From Planctomycetota bacterium (lineage in GTDB: Bacteria; Planctomycetota; Planctomycetia; Pirellulales; Thermoguttaceae): a DNA stretch of 7,017 bases. The DNA is taken from positions 1 through 7,017 of the forward strand of contig JAJYGU010000077.1 in the NCBI GenBank assembly GCA_021784975.1. The letters run 5' to 3'. The number at the start of each line of letters is the position of its first letter. Within the stretch, counting starts at the first letter, position 1. Of the stretch, positions 5,599 to 7,017 are shown one piece after another. The position numbers were made by a program, and so were the translations under genes. The notes under the pieces are model-generated. The model saw only the letters and a program-made list of their open reading frames with translations. It was not told the DNA's origin and ran no database searches.

Positions 5599-6989
5599 GG
5601 GCGGCTCACCGCTTGCAGCAGGCCCTCGGCCTTGTGCCAGGTTTCCTCGTACTCACGCTCGGGCACGGATTGGGCCACCACCCCGCCGCCTACGCAGAAC
5701 TGCCACCAGCCGCCGGCGGCGGTGATGGTGCGGATCAGGATGCTGAGATCGAGCGAGCCGTCGAAGCCCCAGTAGCCCATCGCCCCGCAATACGGGCCGC
5801 GGGCGGTCGGCTCCAACTCGGCGATGATCTCCATGGCCCGAATCTTCGGGGCGCCGGTGACCGAGCCGCCCGGAAACGCCGCCCGCAGCAGGTCCAACGG
5901 CGAACACTCGTCGCGGAGCCGGCCGCGGACCGCCGAGACCAGGTGCAGCACGTGCTCATAGGCCTCGATGCCGCACAGTTGGCTGACCCGCACGCTTTCG
6001 GGTTGGCAGACCCGCGAAAGATCGTTGCGCAGCAGGTCGACGATCATCACGTTCTCGGCCCGGTCTTTTTCACTGGCCAGCAGTTCGGCTTCAGCGGGGC
6101 GGTCCAGCCGCGGATCGCCGGTCCGCGGCCGCGTCCCCTTGATCGGCCGCGTCTCCACCTCGCGGCCGCGAACGCAGAGGAAGCGCTCGGGCGAGGCGCT
6201 GAGGACCTGGAAGCCGCCGGCGTCGAAGTAGCCGGCAAACGGGGCGGGATTGCACGCCCGCAGCCGGCGATAGAGCGCCGGGCTCTCTTCGCGGGCCGGA
6301 CAGAGGAGGCGTTGCGAGAGATTGACCTGAAACACGTCGCCGGCGCGGATGTAGTCGATCACACGCTGCACCGCTTGCAAGTAGCCCTGGCGGGAAAAAT
6401 TGCTGGTGATGTCGGCGGCGCCGTCCACTTCATATTGTGCAGCCAATGCGCCCTGGCGGACCATGGCGATCTGGGCAGCCGTGCGGCGCGGCGCACGGCC
6501 AGGATCGCCCGTCAGCCAGCCGCGAGCTTCTTTCAGGCGTTCTACGGCCCGCGCTCGGCGAGACGCGGCGCCGGTCTCCGGGAACCCCTGGGAAATGATC
6601 CATGCCCGACCGAGGGCATGGTCGAAGGCCACCACCACGTCGTACAATCCCATGGCCAGCGACGGAAGCTGAAGCTCGTCGATGCCCGGCGTGGGGAGCG
6701 TCTCCAAACTGCGTCCCAAGTCGTAGCTCAACAGCCCCGCCGCCCCGCCCTGAAACGGCGGCAGGTCGTCTATCGTGGGGGTCGTCAGGGGCCCAAGCTG
6801 CCCGGCCAGCACGCCGAGGGCGTCGCCGCCGTCGGCCGGGCACTGGATAAACTGAAACGGATCGGCGGCCAGAAAAGAATAGCGGCCCAGCAGCGGATGG
6901 GGGACTGTCCCGATTTTTGTGGCGGGCACCACGCGGCAGCGTGGTCGCCACAAAAATGGGACTGTCCCCTTCTGCGCACCGCTTGACAC
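5595..6989 (-). CDS. pabB: Aminodeoxychorismate synthase component I, N-terminus altered by a repeat
   Basis: Converts chorismate plus ammonia from PabA to 4-amino-4-deoxychorismate in the p-aminobenzoate/folate pathway, in the cytoplasm. What is seen, counting from the GTG at 6989 (464 residues): GRYSFLAADPF (35-45) and GGAAGLLSYDLGR (81-93) of the N-terminal domain, then the chorismate-binding domain with DVFQVNLSQR (218-227), LSASPERF (263-270), RPIKGTRPR (281-289), SEKDRAENVMIVDLLRNDL (307-324), FPGGSVTGAPK (372-382) and CVGGGVV (432-438). The Lys in PIKGT (Lys284) marks PabB; TrpE has PIAGT. The chorismate domain looks intact. The first 29 or so residues are translated palindromic repeat, with GTVP twice, and the expected N-terminal strand with its LDS-like motif is missing. 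The GTG has no visible ribosome binding site, and the frame stays open through the nine codons left up to the window edge, so the true start may lie outside. No start codon between the repeat and GRYSF could rescue it. Stop overlaps pabA by 4 bp. Confidence 0.88.
   Translation of the reverse strand: MSSGAQKGTVPFLWRPRCRVVPATKIGTVPHPLLGRYSFLAADPFQFIQCPADGGDALGVLAGQLGPLTTPTIDDLPPFQGGAAGLLSYDLGRSLETLPTPGIDELQLPSLAMGLYDVVVAFDHALGRAWIISQGFPETGAASRRARAVERLKEARGWLTGDPGRAPRRTAAQIAMVRQGALAAQYEVDGAADITSNFSRQGYLQAVQRVIDYIRAGDVFQVNLSQRLLCPAREESPALYRRLRACNPAPFAGYFDAGGFQVLSASPERFLCVRGREVETRPIKGTRPRTGDPRLDRPAEAELLASEKDRAENVMIVDLLRNDLSRVCQPESVRVSQLCGIEAYEHVLHLVSAVRGRLRDECSPLDLLRAAFPGGSVTGAPKIRAMEIIAELEPTARGPYCGAMGYWGFDGSLDLSILIRTITAAGGWWQFCVGGGVVAQSVPEREYEETWHKAEGLLQAVSRP
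6899..6970. repeat. Palindromic REP-like element inside the 5' part of pabB
   Basis: GGGACTGTCCC, itself nearly palindromic, occurs twice in direct orientation at 6901-6911 and 6958-6968. Between the copies lies a hairpin: ATTTTTGTGGCG (6913-6924) pairs perfectly with CGCCACAAAAAT (6946-6957), and ACCACG (6928-6933) pairs with CGTGGT (6940-6945) around the 6-nt loop CGGCAG, with a 3-nt bulge GGC at 6925-6927. The AT-rich run inside GC-rich coding sequence and the modular symmetry mark it as an inserted dispersed element. Elements with a GGGACAGTCCC end are familiar to me from planctomycete-type genomes, often between genes; copy number here must be checked elsewhere in the genome. No transposase is present in the window. 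Confidence 0.8.
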
Positions 6990-7017
6990 ATGATTCGGTA
7001 CTGGCCCCGGATGACGG

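Noticed and set aside
6899..6970. Repeat pair as part of a CRISPR array
   Set aside because: There are only two 11-bp direct copies, around a hairpin rather than a spacer, and no further units.
5193..6986. 597-residue open frame on the plus strand, antisense to pabA and pabB
   Set aside because: The minus strand encodes unmistakable PabA and PabB motifs over the whole stretch. The antisense product is rich in Arg, Ala, Pro and Gly with no domain pattern, as expected for stop-poor shadow frames in GC-rich DNA.
6983..6988. TTGACA on the plus strand as a promoter -35 box
   Set aside because: The sequence 16-18 bp downstream is GC-rich (around ccccgg) with no -10-like hexamer, and the hexamer sits in the minus-strand pabB reading frame.

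Overview
The window is GC-rich bacterial DNA with five protein-coding genes. Three lie on the plus strand and two overlap on the minus strand. High GC, a secreted polysaccharide-hydrolase-like protein, and intergenic hairpin repeats containing GGGACTGTCCC and CGCTAAT units together suggest a planctomycete, perhaps Pirellulales-like. That assignment rests on remembered repeat and gene style, and no rRNA or other marker gene is present to confirm it.

Layout. 1-909 (+) is an HNH-endonuclease domain protein that probably begins upstream of the window; it is visibly less GC-rich than the rest. 931-2082 (+) is a GT-B fold, family 4-like glycosyltransferase. 2083-2201 is a 119-bp gap filled mainly by a long imperfect hairpin whose 3' foot touches a strong ribosome binding site. 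2202-4988 (+) is a 928-residue exported, multi-domain glycoside-hydrolase-like protein. 4951-5598 (-) is the glutamine amidotransferase subunit PabA, and 5595-6989 (-) is the chorismate-binding subunit PabB. A second palindromic repeat (about 6899-6970) is read through by the 5' part of pabB.

Function. pabB and pabA are transcribed leftward with a 4-bp GTGA overlap and would together form 4-amino-4-deoxychorismate synthase, which feeds p-aminobenzoate and folate synthesis. Their 3' end overlaps the 3' end of the convergent glycoside-hydrolase-like gene by 38 bp. The glycosyltransferase and the secreted hydrolase-like protein both point to glycan work, but nothing in the sequence ties them into one pathway. 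The HNH gene looks like accessory DNA beside housekeeping genes.

I found no CRISPR array, tRNA, rRNA, transposase or clear defence island. The strongest unusual points are the palindromic repeat translated inside the PabB N-terminus, the hairpin directly in front of the hydrolase ribosome binding site, and a small GDE...RRG.LGT...H module inserted in the hydrolase's putative TIM barrel.
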